Assembly (NCBI RefSeq): GCF_017916455.1
Contig: NZ_JAFMSY010000004.1
Coordinates: 207,995-271,994, forward strand
Length of the DNA stretch: 64,000 nt
Source of the DNA: Nocardioides xinjiangensis
GTDB taxonomy: Bacteria > Actinomycetota > Actinomycetes > Propionibacteriales > Nocardioidaceae
Direction: 5' to 3'
Shown: in pieces, positions 35,805 to 44,488 of the stretch
Numbering within the stretch: the first letter of the stretch is position 1
How the letters are laid out: every line of letters begins with the position of its first letter
The notes under the pieces: model-generated
Database searches by the model: none
What the model was told of the DNA's origin: nothing
The model's input: only the letters and a program-made list of their open reading frames with translations
Made by a program: the position numbers and the translations under genes

Positions 35805-37202
35805 GTGCTGCACGCCCACACCGTCGAGGCGGTACGCCGCGCCGAGGCCGCCGCGATGGCGCGCCTCCCCGAGGGCGCGCTGATGCAGCGCGCCGCCGCC
35901 GGACTGGCGGCCGCGGTCCTGGAGCTGCTCGGCGGCGGCTACGGCCGCCGGGTGCTGCTGCTCGTCGGCCCGGGCGACAACGGCGGCGACGCCCTGTGGG
36001 CGGGCGCCCGCCTGGCCGCCCGGGGCTCACGGGTGGAGGCGCTGCTGCTCGCCGACCGCGTGCACGAGGCCGGACTGGCCGCGCTGCGGGCCGCGGGGGG
36101 TCGCGCGACGCACGACCTCGACCGCCTCCACGGGGCACCCGACGTGGTCGTCGACGGCATCGTCGGCATCGGGGGCCGCCCCGGCCTGCACCCGGAGGCG
36201 GTGGTAGCGCTCGAGCGGTACGACGGCGTGCCGGTCGTCGCCGTCGACGTGCCCTCCGGCGTGGACGTCGACTCCGGCCGGGTCGAGGGCCCGCACGTCC
36301 GGGCGGACCTCACCGTCACCTTCGGCACCCACAAGGTCGCCCACCTCGTGGACCCGTCCTCGACCGCCTGCGGCGCGATCCACCTCGTCGACCTCGGCCT
36401 GGCCGGCGACCTGGGCCCGCCGGCGCTCGAGGCGCTCCAGCCCGACGACGTGCGCGCCCTGCTGCCCCGGCCGGGCCCCACCGCGCACAAGTACACCCGC
36501 GGCGTCGTCGGCGTGCGTGCCGGCTCGGACACCTACCCCGGGGCGGCGCTGCTCGCGGTCGCCGGCGCCAACACCGGTCTGGCCGGCATGGTCCGCTACG
36601 TCGGTCCGGCCCACGTCGCCGACACCGTGCGCTCGGTCCACCCCGAGGTGGTCGGCGCCGGTCGGGTGCAGGCCTGGGTCGTCGGCCCCGGGGGAGGGGA
36701 CGACGCGGGAGCGATGCTCGACGCGGCCCGCGCCGACGGCGTCCCGGTCGTGGTCGACGCCGACGCGCTGCGCCACGTCGCAGCGCCGCTGCCGGGCTGC
36801 GTGCTCACGCCCCACGCCGGCGAGCTCGCCGCGATGCTGGGCGTGCAGCGCGAGCCGGTGGAGGCCTCGCCGCTGGAGCACGTCCGCGAGGCCGCCCGCC
36901 GGTGGGAGTGCGTGGTCCTGCTCAAGGGACACCACACGCTCGTGGCCGATCCCGGCGGCCGGGTGCGGGTCACCACGACGGGCGTGCCGTGGCTGGCCAC
37001 GGCGGGCGCGGGCGACGTGCTGGCCGGACTCGTCGGCGCCCTGCTCGCGGCGGGGCTCGAGCCGCACGACGCGGCGTCCGTCGGCTCCTGGCTCCACGGC
37101 GCCGCGGCGACCGAGGCGGCGGCCGGGGGGCCGCTGACCGCGACCCGCGTCGCCGTCCAGATCCCGCGGCTGGTGCGCGAGACCCTGAGCGGTGCGCGAT
37201 GA
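35805..37202 (+). CDS. nnr: Bifunctional NAD(P)H-hydrate epimerase / ADP-dependent dehydratase
   Basis: 465 residues. Repairs hydrated NADH and NADPH. The N-terminal YjeF epimerase domain (about 1-205) has GPGDNGGDALWAGARL and VDVPSGVD. The C-terminal ribokinase-fold dehydratase (about 220-460) has KYTRGVVGVRAGSDTYPGAA, VVDADALR, LTPHAGELA, LLKGHHTLV and the nucleotide-binding TAGAGDVLAG. The GTG at 35805 begins at a family-like MLHAHTVEAVRRAE. Stop overlaps the alr start. Confidence 0.95.
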   Translation: MLHAHTVEAVRRAEAAAMARLPEGALMQRAAAGLAAAVLELLGGGYGRRVLLLVGPGDNGGDALWAGARLAARGSRVEALLLADRVHEAGLAALRAAGGRATHDLDRLHGAPDVVVDGIVGIGGRPGLHPEAVVALERYDGVPVVAVDVPSGVDVDSGRVEGPHVRADLTVTFGTHKVAHLVDPSSTACGAIHLVDLGLAGDLGPPALEALQPDDVRALLPRPGPTAHKYTRGVVGVRAGSDTYPGAALLAVAGANTGLAGMVRYVGPAHVADTVRSVHPEVVGAGRVQAWVVGPGGGDDAGAMLDAARADGVPVVVDADALRHVAAPLPGCVLTPHAGELAAMLGVQREPVEASPLEHVREAARRWECVVLLKGHHTLVADPGGRVRVTTTGVPWLATAGAGDVLAGLVGALLAAGLEPHDAASVGSWLHGAAATEAAAGGPLTATRVAVQIPRLVRETLSGAR

Positions 37203-38362
37203 TCGCCCCCATGACCGATCCCGCGCCGCACCGCGCCGAGATCGTGGTGGACCTCGCTGCCATCCGGCACAACGTCCGCGTCCTCAAGGACCTGGTGAGC
37301 GTCGACCGGCCGGTGCGGCTGATGACGGTCGTCAAGGCCGACGGCTACGGCCACGGGATGGCCGAGGCGGCCGCGGCCGCCCGCGCAGGCGGGGCCGACT
37401 GGCTCGGCGTGGCGACGATCGACGAGGCACTGGCCCTGCGCGGGGCGGGCGACCGCGGACCGCTGCTGTGCTGGCTCAGCGCGCCCGGCGACGACTTCGC
37501 CGGCGCGGTCGCCGCCGACGTCGAGGTGACGGCGTACTCCGTGGCCGAGCTCGACGAGATCGCCGCCGTGGGTGGGGCGCGCGTCCAGCTGAAGGTCGAC
37601 ACCGGCCTCTCCCGCGGCGGTGCTCCGCGCGACGCGTGGGCGGCCCTCTTCGCGGCGGCGGTCGCCCACGAGGCCGCCGGCCGGGTGCGCGTCACCGGCA
37701 TCTGGTCGCACTTCGCCGCCAGCGACGAGCCCGCGCACCCCGCCAACGACCAGCAGGAGGCGGCGTTCCGGGAGGCGCTGGCGCTGGCCGGCCAGGCAGG
37801 GCTCGACCCGGAGGTCGCCCACCTGGCCAACTCGGCGGCGGCGCTCCTGCGTCCGTCCTCGCACTTCGACCTGGTCCGGTGCGGCATCGCGTCCTACGGC
37901 CTGGACCCGGCACCCGGTGCCAGCCCGCGGGTGGGGCTGCGTCCGGCCATGTCCGTGCGGGCCCGGCTGGTGATGAGCAAGGCGATCGCGGCCGGCGACG
38001 GCGTCTCCTACGGGCACACCTGGCACGCCCCCGAGGACACGACCGTGGGCGTGGTGCCGGCGGGCTACGGCGAGGGCGTCCCGCGCGCCGCCGGCAACAC
38101 CGCCGCGGTCTGGGTCGACGACTCCCTGCGCCCGATCCGGGGCCGCGTGTGCATGGACCAGTTCGTGGTCGACCTGCACGGCGAGCTGCCGCCTCCCGGC
38201 ACCGAGGTGGTCCTCTTCGGCCCTGGTGACCGCGGCGAGCCGACCGCCCAGGACTGGGCCGAGGCCACCGGCACCATCAGCTACGAGATCGTCACACGCC
38301 TCGGCGGGCGCCTGGTCCGCAGGTACGTCGACAGCGACGCGACGGAAGGAACCCCCCGTTGA
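37199..38362 (+). CDS. alr: Alanine racemase
   Basis: 387 residues. PLP enzyme giving D-alanine for peptidoglycan. K46 in VVKADGYGHG carries PLP; GDGVSYGHTWHA holds the catalytic tyrosine. RGRVCMDQFVVDL is also characteristic. The ATG at 37199 overlaps the nnr TGA; a second Met four codons on is equally possible. Confidence 0.97.
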   Translation: MIAPMTDPAPHRAEIVVDLAAIRHNVRVLKDLVSVDRPVRLMTVVKADGYGHGMAEAAAAARAGGADWLGVATIDEALALRGAGDRGPLLCWLSAPGDDFAGAVAADVEVTAYSVAELDEIAAVGGARVQLKVDTGLSRGGAPRDAWAALFAAAVAHEAAGRVRVTGIWSHFAASDEPAHPANDQQEAAFREALALAGQAGLDPEVAHLANSAAALLRPSSHFDLVRCGIASYGLDPAPGASPRVGLRPAMSVRARLVMSKAIAAGDGVSYGHTWHAPEDTTVGVVPAGYGEGVPRAAGNTAAVWVDDSLRPIRGRVCMDQFVVDLHGELPPPGTEVVLFGPGDRGEPTAQDWAEATGTISYEIVTRLGGRLVRRYVDSDATEGTPR

Positions 38363-39423
38363 GCATGAAGGGCCGCATCTTCGGCACCGTGGTGGGCGCG
38401 GCCGGGCTGGCTGCCGCCGCCGGCGCGGTCGGCATCGCCCGCCAGAACCGGGTCATCGGCAACCGTGCCGCCGGCGAGCAGGTGGCGTTCGGCGCGCTGC
38501 ACAGCCCGCCCCGCGTGGTGGTCGCCGACGACGCGGTCGACCTCCACGTTGAGATCGACGAGCCGGACGACTTCGGCGGCCCCGCGGCGACCGACGACGA
38601 CCTCACCGTCGTCTTCGTCCACGGCTACTCCCTCAACCTGGACAGCTGGCACTTCCAGCGCGCCGCCTACCGCGGGCAGGTCCGCACCGTCTTCTACGAC
38701 CAGCGCAGCCACGGCCGGTCCGCCCGCTCCGCGGAGGAGAACTGCACGCTGACGCAGCTGGCGCACGACCTGCGCCGCGTGATCGAGCACACCGTCCCGG
38801 GCCGGTGCGTCGTCGTGGGCCACTCGATGGGAGGCATGAGCGTGATCTCCCTCGCCGAGCAGCATCCCGACCTCTTCGGCGACAAGGTCGTGGGCGCCGC
38901 GCTCATCTCGACGACGGCCGGTGGGCTCGACCCCGGCCGCGTCCTGTTCCCGATGCTGCCGCTCGGGCTCGGCGGGCGGTTCATGGGGCGTGCGGTGCGC
39001 ACCCTCGACCGGGGGCACCGGATCGTCGACCTCGCCCGCGTGTGGGGCCGCGCGGTGGCCGACGTGGTGACCGACCGCTACGCCTTCGGCGACGACGTCC
39101 CCGCCTCCCAGGTGGAGTTCGTCTACTCGATGCTCAACGCGACGCCGTTCGCCGTGGTCGCGGACTTCTACCCGGCCTTTGCCACCCTCGACCACTTCGA
39201 GCACCTCGAGCCGTTCGGCCGGGTCCCCACGGCCATCGTCTGCGGCACCGAGGACAAGGTCACCCCCATCGGCCACAGCCGCAAGCTGCACAGCAGGATC
39301 GCCGGGTCCAGCCTCCTCGAGTGCGAGGGCGCCGGCCACATGGTGATCCTCGAGCAGCACAAGCAGGTCACCGCCGAGCTCGACGACCTCATCTCGCTCG
39401 CCCAGGGCCAGGTGCTGTCGTGA
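38359..39423 (+). CDS. Alpha/beta-hydrolase with N-terminal hydrophobic segment
   Basis: 354 residues. A hydrophobic stretch (about 8-27) may anchor it. The hydrolase core has HGYSLNLDSW (oxyanion region), the nucleophile elbow GHSMGG (Ser156), and a C-terminal CEGAGHMVILEQH with the catalytic histidine. Its TTG overlaps the alr TGA and has GGAAGGA 8 bases upstream; an ATG two codons later is the alternative. Hydrolases at this place between alr and tsaE are common in actinobacteria, but the substrate is not known. Confidence 0.85.
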   Translation: MSMKGRIFGTVVGAAGLAAAAGAVGIARQNRVIGNRAAGEQVAFGALHSPPRVVVADDAVDLHVEIDEPDDFGGPAATDDDLTVVFVHGYSLNLDSWHFQRAAYRGQVRTVFYDQRSHGRSARSAEENCTLTQLAHDLRRVIEHTVPGRCVVVGHSMGGMSVISLAEQHPDLFGDKVVGAALISTTAGGLDPGRVLFPMLPLGLGGRFMGRAVRTLDRGHRIVDLARVWGRAVADVVTDRYAFGDDVPASQVEFVYSMLNATPFAVVADFYPAFATLDHFEHLEPFGRVPTAIVCGTEDKVTPIGHSRKLHSRIAGSSLLECEGAGHMVILEQHKQVTAELDDLISLAQGQVLS

Positions 39424-40319
39424 GCGTCGTGGTCCGCCGCGTCGGCCCGGAGGCGGCCGCCGAGGTGCTCGCCGTGGTGCGGGAGGCGTTCGGTGACCGG
39501 TCGCCACTCGACCCGCCCGCCGACGCCCTCGGCGACGACGCCGCCTCGATCGCGCGCCTGCTCCGCCGCCGCGGCGGCCTGCTCGCCGAGGTCGACGGGC
39601 GGCCGGTGGGCTGCGTGGTCCTCGACCCGGCACCCGACGGGCTGGTGCTGCGGCGCTTCGGCGTCACGCCCGACGCCCAGGGGCAGGGCGTCGCGACGGC
39701 GCTGGTCGAGGCGGCCGTGGAGGCGGCCGCGGGCCGCTCGGCGGTCAGGGTCCTCGCCCGCGAGGAGCTGCCCGGCACGGTGGCGTTCTGGGAGGGCCAC
39801 GGGTTCGTGGTCACGGGACGCTCGAGCCCGTACGTCGAGCTGGCCCGGTGGCTCGGCACCACCTTCGACGCGCCGGACGCCGAGACCATGCGGGGCCTGG
39901 GGGAGAGGCTGGGGCGCACCCTCGTCGCCGGCGACCTCGTGGTGCTGACCGGCGAGCTCGGGGCCGGCAAGACCACCTTCACGCAGGGCCTCGGCGCCGG
40001 CCTCGACGTCCGGGGCGGCGTCACGTCGCCGACGTTCGTCATCGCCCGGGTGCACCCCGCGCTGGGGGACGGCCCGGACCTCGTGCACGTCGACGCCTAC
40101 CGGCTCGGAGGACTCGACGAGCTCGACGACCTCGACCTCGACGCGTCGCTGGAGGACTCGGTGACCGTGGTGGAGTGGGGCGCCGGCCTCGCCGAGGGCC
40201 TGGCCGAGTCCCGCCTCGAGGTCGTCATCGAGCGGAGCGTCGGGGACCACCCCGGTGGCGCGGACGAAGAGGCGCTCGACCCGCGCCGCGTTTCCCTGCG
40301 CTGGGTCGTCGGACAGTAA
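39420..40319 (+). CDS. tsaE: GNAT-TsaE fusion: acetyltransferase domain joined to the t6A ATPase
   Basis: 299 residues. Residues 1-140 form a GNAT domain (LRRFGVTPDAQGQGVATALVEAAV binds acetyl-CoA; FWEGHGFVVTGRSSPYVEL ends it). Residues about 145-290 are TsaE, with Walker A GELGAGKTT (178-186), GVTSPTFVIARVH, HVDAYRL and VVEWGAGLAEGL. TsaE recycles the TsaB-TsaD complex that makes t6A37 in tRNA. Stand-alone TsaE is about 150 residues, so the GNAT half is an addition. No stop, frameshift or internal ribosome-binding site separates the halves. Overlaps the hydrolase stop by 4 bases. Confidence 0.9.
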   Translation: MSVVVRRVGPEAAAEVLAVVREAFGDRSPLDPPADALGDDAASIARLLRRRGGLLAEVDGRPVGCVVLDPAPDGLVLRRFGVTPDAQGQGVATALVEAAVEAAAGRSAVRVLAREELPGTVAFWEGHGFVVTGRSSPYVELARWLGTTFDAPDAETMRGLGERLGRTLVAGDLVVLTGELGAGKTTFTQGLGAGLDVRGGVTSPTFVIARVHPALGDGPDLVHVDAYRLGGLDELDDLDLDASLEDSVTVVEWGAGLAEGLAESRLEVVIERSVGDHPGGADEEALDPRRVSLRWVVGQ

Positions 40320-40322
40320 CCT
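40317..40322 (+). promoter_or_regulatory. Possible leaderless -10 box (TAACCT) of tsaB
   Basis: TAACCT, which includes the tsaE TAA stop, ends 7 bases before the tsaB GTG. It may be coincidental within a tight operon. Confidence 0.25.
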
Positions 40323-40329
40323 CGACGCC

Positions 40330-40968
40330 GTGCTCCTCGCCTTCGACACCGCGACCCCGCTCGTGACCGTCGCGCTCCACGACGGGGACCGGGTCGTCGT
40401 CGAGCACTCGTCCGAGCAGCCGATGAAGCACGGCGAGCACCTCGCGCCGCTCATCGCCCGCGCGCTCGAGGACGCCGGGATCGTGCGCCAGGACCTCACC
40501 TCGATCGCGGTCGGGGTGGGTCCCGGTCCGTTCACGGGCCTGCGCGTCGGCGTCGTGACCGCGCGGACCCTCGGCTTCGTGCTCGACATCCCGGTCTACG
40601 GGGTGTGCTCCCTCGACGCGATCGCGCTCGAGGCCGCCGCCACCGGTGCCGCACCGGGCAGCTTCCTGGTCGCCACCGACGCCCGGCGCAAGGAGGTCTA
40701 CCTCGCCTCCTACGACGCCGACGGTCGCCGCCTGGAGGGCCCCGTCGTGACCCGGCCCGCCGAGGTCGCCACGGACGCCCTGGTCGCCGGCGCGGGTCCG
40801 GAGCTGTACCCCGACGCCTTCCCCCGGGCGCTCGCGCCGGCGCGGCCCAGCGCCGGCTGGCTGGCTGCGGGAGTGGGCTCGGAGCTCGTAGGATTGCTGG
40901 ACCCCGAGCCCCTCTACCTGCGGCGCCCCGACGCGGTCGCCGGCGCACCCAGAAAGCCCGTCTCGTGA
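40330..40968 (+). CDS. tsaB: tRNA t6A biosynthesis protein TsaB
   Basis: 212 residues, ASKHA fold. LLAFDTATPLVTVAL, VGVGPGPFTGLRVGVVTARTLG and FLVATDARRKEVYLASYD are typical. It is the catalytically inactive partner that dimerises with TsaD. Stop overlaps the rimI start. Confidence 0.95.
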   Translation: MLLAFDTATPLVTVALHDGDRVVVEHSSEQPMKHGEHLAPLIARALEDAGIVRQDLTSIAVGVGPGPFTGLRVGVVTARTLGFVLDIPVYGVCSLDAIALEAAATGAAPGSFLVATDARRKEVYLASYDADGRRLEGPVVTRPAEVATDALVAGAGPELYPDAFPRALAPARPSAGWLAAGVGSELVGLLDPEPLYLRRPDAVAGAPRKPVS

Positions 40969-41420
40969 TCCGTGCCGCCACCCTGGCCGACCTGCCCGCC
41001 CTCGTCGCGCTCGAGCAGGAGCTGTTCGGCGTCGACGCGTGGAGCGAGGCGCTGGTCCGCCAGGAGATCGAGGGGCCCGGCCGGCGCTTCGTCGTGGCCG
41101 ACGACCTCTCGGGCTACGGCGTGACCATGAGCGCCGGTGACATCATCGACCTGCTGCGCATCGGCGTACGACCTGAGGCGCGGCGCAACGGCATCGCCTC
41201 GCGCCTGCTCGACGAGCTGCTCGTCGACACCCACGGCGCCTCGCGCATGCTGCTGGAGGTGAGCGTGGCCAACGCCCCGGCGCTCGGCTTCTACGTCGCC
41301 CGCCAGTTCAGCGTGATCGACGTGCGCCCCCACTACTACCGCGACGGCTCGGAGGCGCTGGTGATGTGCCGCTGGCTGCCGGGTGCCGCGCGCGCGGAGA
41401 CGGCGACGGCGCATGACTGA
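40965..41420 (+). CDS. rimI: Ribosomal-protein-alanine N-acetyltransferase family (RimI)
   Basis: 151 residues, a single GNAT domain with [24 protein letters not shown] (acetyl-CoA loop) and [22 protein letters not shown]. In E. coli RimI acetylates the N-terminus of S18. Its place between tsaB and tsaD is conserved across bacteria. Overlaps tsaD by 8 bases. Confidence 0.93.
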   Translation: MIRAATLADLPALVALEQELFGVDAWSEALVRQEIEGPGRRFVVADDLSGYGVTMSAGDIIDLLRIGVRPEARRNGIASRLLDELLVDTHGASRMLLEVSVANAPALGFYVARQFSVIDVRPHYYRDGSEALVMCRWLPGAARAETATAHD

Positions 41421-42459
41421 CGAGCCCCTGGTCCTCGGCATCGAGACCTCCTGCGACGAGACGGGCGTCGGCATCGTCCGTGGCCACACGCTCCTCGCCG
41501 ACACGGTGGCGAGCAGCGTCGAGGAGCACGCGCGCTTCGGCGGCGTCGTCCCCGAGGTGGCGAGCCGGGCGCACCTCGAGGCGATGGTGCCCACCATCGA
41601 GCGCGCCGCGGAGACCGCCGGCGTCGCGCTGAGCGACATCGATGCCGTCGCGGTGACGAGCGGGCCGGGGCTGGCCGGTGCGCTGCTGGTCGGCGTCGCC
41701 AGCGCCAAGGCGCTGGCACTCGGTCTCGGCAAGCCCATCTACGGTGTCAACCACCTCGCCGCGCACGTCGCGGTCGACCAGCTCGAGCACGGCCCGCTGC
41801 CGGAGCCGTGCCTGGCGATGCTGGTCTCCGGCGGCCACTCGAGCCTGCTCGAGGTGACCGACGTGACCCTGGGCGTCGAGCCGATGGGCTCCACGATCGA
41901 CGACGCCGCGGGGGAGGCCTTCGACAAGGTGGCCCGGCTGCTCGGTCTGCCGTTCCCCGGCGGTCCGCACATCGACAAGCAGGCGCGCAGCGGCAACAGC
42001 GTCGCCATCGACTTCCCTCGCGGTCTCACCAGCCGGCGCGACCTCGAGCGGCACCGCTTCGACTTCTCCTTCTCCGGCCTCAAGACCGCCGTGGCCCGCT
42101 GGGTGGAGGCCCAGCAGCGCGAGGGCGCGACCGTCCCCGTCGCCGACGTGGCGGCCTCCTTCCAGGAGGCGGTGTGCGACGTGCTCACCCGCAAGGCGAT
42201 CGACGCCGCGTCGAGCCGGGGGATCGAGGACATCCTCATCGGCGGCGGCGTCGCGGCCAACAGCCGCCTCCGCGCGATGGCCGAGGAGCGCGCGTCGGCC
42301 GCCGGGATCCGCGTCCGCGTGCCGCGGCCGGGGCTCTGCACCGACAACGGCGCCATGGTCGCCGCGCTCGGCTCCGAGCTCGTCGCCCGCGGCCGTACGC
42401 CGTCGCTGCTCGACCTGCCGGCCGACTCCTCGCAGCCGCTCACCACCGTCGTCGCCTGA
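41413..42459 (+). CDS. tsaD: tRNA N6-adenosine threonylcarbamoyltransferase
   Basis: 348 residues. Transfers threonylcarbamoyl to A37 of ANN-decoding tRNAs. Metal ligands H114 and H118 ([10 protein letters not shown]), plus [33 protein letters not shown] and [11 protein letters not shown] are all present. Last gene of the run that starts at glmS. Confidence 0.98.
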   Translation: MTDEPLVLGIETSCDETGVGIVRGHTLLADTVASSVEEHARFGGVVPEVASRAHLEAMVPTIERAAETAGVALSDIDAVAVTSGPGLAGALLVGVASAKALALGLGKPIYGVNHLAAHVAVDQLEHGPLPEPCLAMLVSGGHSSLLEVTDVTLGVEPMGSTIDDAAGEAFDKVARLLGLPFPGGPHIDKQARSGNSVAIDFPRGLTSRRDLERHRFDFSFSGLKTAVARWVEAQQREGATVPVADVAASFQEAVCDVLTRKAIDAASSRGIEDILIGGGVAANSRLRAMAEERASAAGIRVRVPRPGLCTDNGAMVAALGSELVARGRTPSLLDLPADSSQPLTTVVA

Positions 42460-42506
42460 CGCCGCGTCCGGCGCCGACGCCTCGGAGGTCAGTCGCGGGC
42501 GAGAGG

Positions 42507-43982
42507 TCAGTCCAGCACGCCCGGAGCGACGTCCTCGTCGCCGAGCCAGTCCTGGTCGAGGACCAGGCCGTCGCGCTTCGTGGTCCGGTCGCGCTCGCCC
42601 TTGCGGCCGCCACGACCGGCCCCGCCGGCCGTGCCGCCGCCGGCGGCTGCCGCCCCACCGGTGGCACCTCGCGAGCCGGCAGCGCCGCGAGCGCCGCCGG
42701 CGCCCACCGAGCCGGAGGCTCGGGCGCCGCGTCCGCCGGCCGAGCCCGCCGAGCCGGCCGAGCCGACGGAGCCCCGGGTCGTGGGGCTGCCGGCGGCTGC
42801 CCCACCGCGGGCCGCCGTCGGGCTCGTGGCCGCGGCCGGCCGCGAGAGCGCTCCTGCCCCGGCGCTGCGGGTGGTGGCGCCGATGGGGCGGGCCGCGGCG
42901 CTGCCGGCGGCCGAGGGCCGGGCGCCTCCGGTCACGCTGCTCGCGCCGCCCGGGACCCCGGCCGCCCCCAGCGCGGCCGCGGTGACCCCGGAGGAAGCGC
43001 TGGCGGAGGCGGAGAGCGGGCCGGGGGCCGAGGCGACGGGGGTGGACGGGGCGGACGGGGGCTGGTGGGTGACGCCGGCCTGCTGGCTGCCCGCCACGGT
43101 CGTGGTGCCGGCGGGGTCCGCGGGGACGACCGGGGGGTGCCCCGTGGGCGTCGTGGGCGTGGTGGGAGTGGTCGGCGTCGGGTCCGTGGGGGTCGTGGGC
43201 CTGGTCGGGTCGGTCGGGTCCGTGGGCTTCGTGGTGGTGTCGTCACCGTCGTCGCGGCCGCCGTCGGTCCCGGGGACGGCGTGGCCCTCGACCCAGTGGC
43301 CCTGCGCGCCGCCGCGGGTCCCACCGCCGCCACCTCCACCTCCACCGGTGGGCGGCGGGGCCTGGGTGCCGGGCAGGTAGGTGCCGCCGGGACCCGACGG
43401 GACCCGGGTGGGCGGCTCGGTGGGGTCCTGCTGCCCGTGGATCGCGGCCATGGGCGGGATGGCGGAGAGGAAGGCGGAGTCCAGCTCCTTGGTCAGGGCG
43501 AGGGACCTGGCCTCCTGCCGGTCGTACTGCGTCTGCCAGGTGCTGCGCTCGTTCTCGCGGGCCTGCGAGGCGTCGGCCCGGGCCTGCAGGTCCTCCCGGG
43601 TCAGCTCGACCCCGGGGGTGCCGGGAGGGGCCTGGTAGGGCGGCGGCTTGGGACCGAGGTCGGCCATCGCGTCACGCGCGTCCTTGGCGTGGTCGATCTG
43701 CTCCCCGACGGCCACGAGCGCGTCGCCTGCCGCGCGGAGCTGCTCCGCCTTGTCGGCCATCGAGGCCGCGGACTCCTCCATGCCGGCGCGCAGCGCCGGG
43801 CCGGTGAGCGTCTGCTCGCCGATGCGCAGCTCGGCCTGGCCGGCGGCCTTGCGCAGCGCGTCGCCGAGCGTGGTGAGATCGGCGGCCTTGCGCCGCCAGT
43901 CGCGGCCGGCGTTCTGGAGCGCTCCGCCCGCGGCCGAGTCGAGGTACTGGTCGAGGCGGAGGCGGTGAGGTCCCTTCGTCAC
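42507..43982 (-). CDS. Possible type VII (ESX-like) secretion substrate with long low-complexity tail
   Basis: 491 residues. The first 200 are helical: an N-terminal WRRKAADLTTLGDALRKAAG and AEQLRAAGDALVAVGEQIDHAK look like the helical hairpins of WXG/PPE-type proteins, and PPPYQAPPGTPGVELTREDL follows. The rest is low complexity: nine consecutive glycines, a PTDPTDPTRPTTPTDPTPTT run, then an Ala/Gly/Ser region. It ends in a conserved-looking acidic LDQDWLGDEDVAPGVLD, like the tails of actinobacterial PPE-type proteins. The GTG at 43982 lies 5 bases after the upstream partner's stop. No secretion-system gene is in the window; assignment is inference. Confidence 0.55.
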   Translation of the reverse strand: MTKGPHRLRLDQYLDSAAGGALQNAGRDWRRKAADLTTLGDALRKAAGQAELRIGEQTLTGPALRAGMEESAASMADKAEQLRAAGDALVAVGEQIDHAKDARDAMADLGPKPPPYQAPPGTPGVELTREDLQARADASQARENERSTWQTQYDRQEARSLALTKELDSAFLSAIPPMAAIHGQQDPTEPPTRVPSGPGGTYLPGTQAPPPTGGGGGGGGGTRGGAQGHWVEGHAVPGTDGGRDDGDDTTTKPTDPTDPTRPTTPTDPTPTTPTTPTTPTGHPPVVPADPAGTTTVAGSQQAGVTHQPPSAPSTPVASAPGPLSASASASSGVTAAALGAAGVPGGASSVTGGARPSAAGSAAARPIGATTRSAGAGALSRPAAATSPTAARGGAAAGSPTTRGSVGSAGSAGSAGGRGARASGSVGAGGARGAAGSRGATGGAAAAGGGTAGGAGRGGRKGERDRTTKRDGLVLDQDWLGDEDVAPGVLD

Positions 43983-43987
43983 GGTCG

Positions 43988-44398
43988 TCAGTCCTGGCTC
44001 TCGGTCGGGAGGGTGCACTGGCTGGAGCTGAAGTCGGGCGCGGCGACACAGTCGGTGGCGGCCTGGATCCGACCCAGGGTGGCGGTCGTCTGCTCGGTGG
44101 TCTGCTGCACGTCGTTCTCGAACGCCTGGAGCGACTGGCCCATCGCGCGCAGCCCGGCGACCATCCGCGCCAGCTCCTCGGCGACCGCCTCGTGGGCCAT
44201 CTGCACGTTGGTGGCGAGGCGGTGGCCGCCGGTGAAGGAGTCGCCGAACGACGTGCCCTGGACGGGCGTGAGGGGGTCGGACTCCAGACCGGCGGCAGCG
44301 GTGTCGAAGGAGGCGAGCAGCGACGAGATCGTCTCGGGGTCGATGTTGAGCCCGAGCATCGTCTGGTTGAGCAGTTCCCTGTCTTCGAGCGGCAGCAT
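43988..44398 (-). CDS. Small helical protein, partner of the downstream ESX-like protein
   Basis: 136 residues, predicted all-helical, with EAVAEELARMVAGLRAMGQSL and ENDVQQTTEQTTATLGRIQA. It resembles the small WXG100-like or ESX-associated proteins encoded next to larger PPE-like partners, but no WxG motif is visible. Two cysteines sit near the C-terminus. The ATG at 44398 is preferred over an upstream start because GGGAAGGGA precedes it by 6 bases. Function unknown. Confidence 0.7.
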   Translation of the reverse strand: MLPLEDRELLNQTMLGLNIDPETISSLLASFDTAAAGLESDPLTPVQGTSFGDSFTGGHRLATNVQMAHEAVAEELARMVAGLRAMGQSLQAFENDVQQTTEQTTATLGRIQAATDCVAAPDFSSSQCTLPTESQD

Positions 44399-44488
44399 GC
44401 GCTGTCCCTTCCCCGGCACGGGCACGCCGAAACCCCGTGGTGCAGATGATTTGCACGCTGTGCACGACCGGCCCCGGTGGCGTACGTG

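Noticed and set aside
33422..38362. A 1646-codon open frame covering glmS to alr
   Set aside because: Only the last 387 codons (alr) are real. The rest is a GC-rich shadow of glmS, acpS and nnr in another frame, with Arg/Pro/Ala-rich, featureless translation.
42484..42511. Two copies of AGGTCAGTC between tsaD and the ESX-like gene, considered as an attachment site
   Set aside because: The repeat is only 9 bases, includes the stop region of the neighbouring gene and no integrase or element boundary is nearby.
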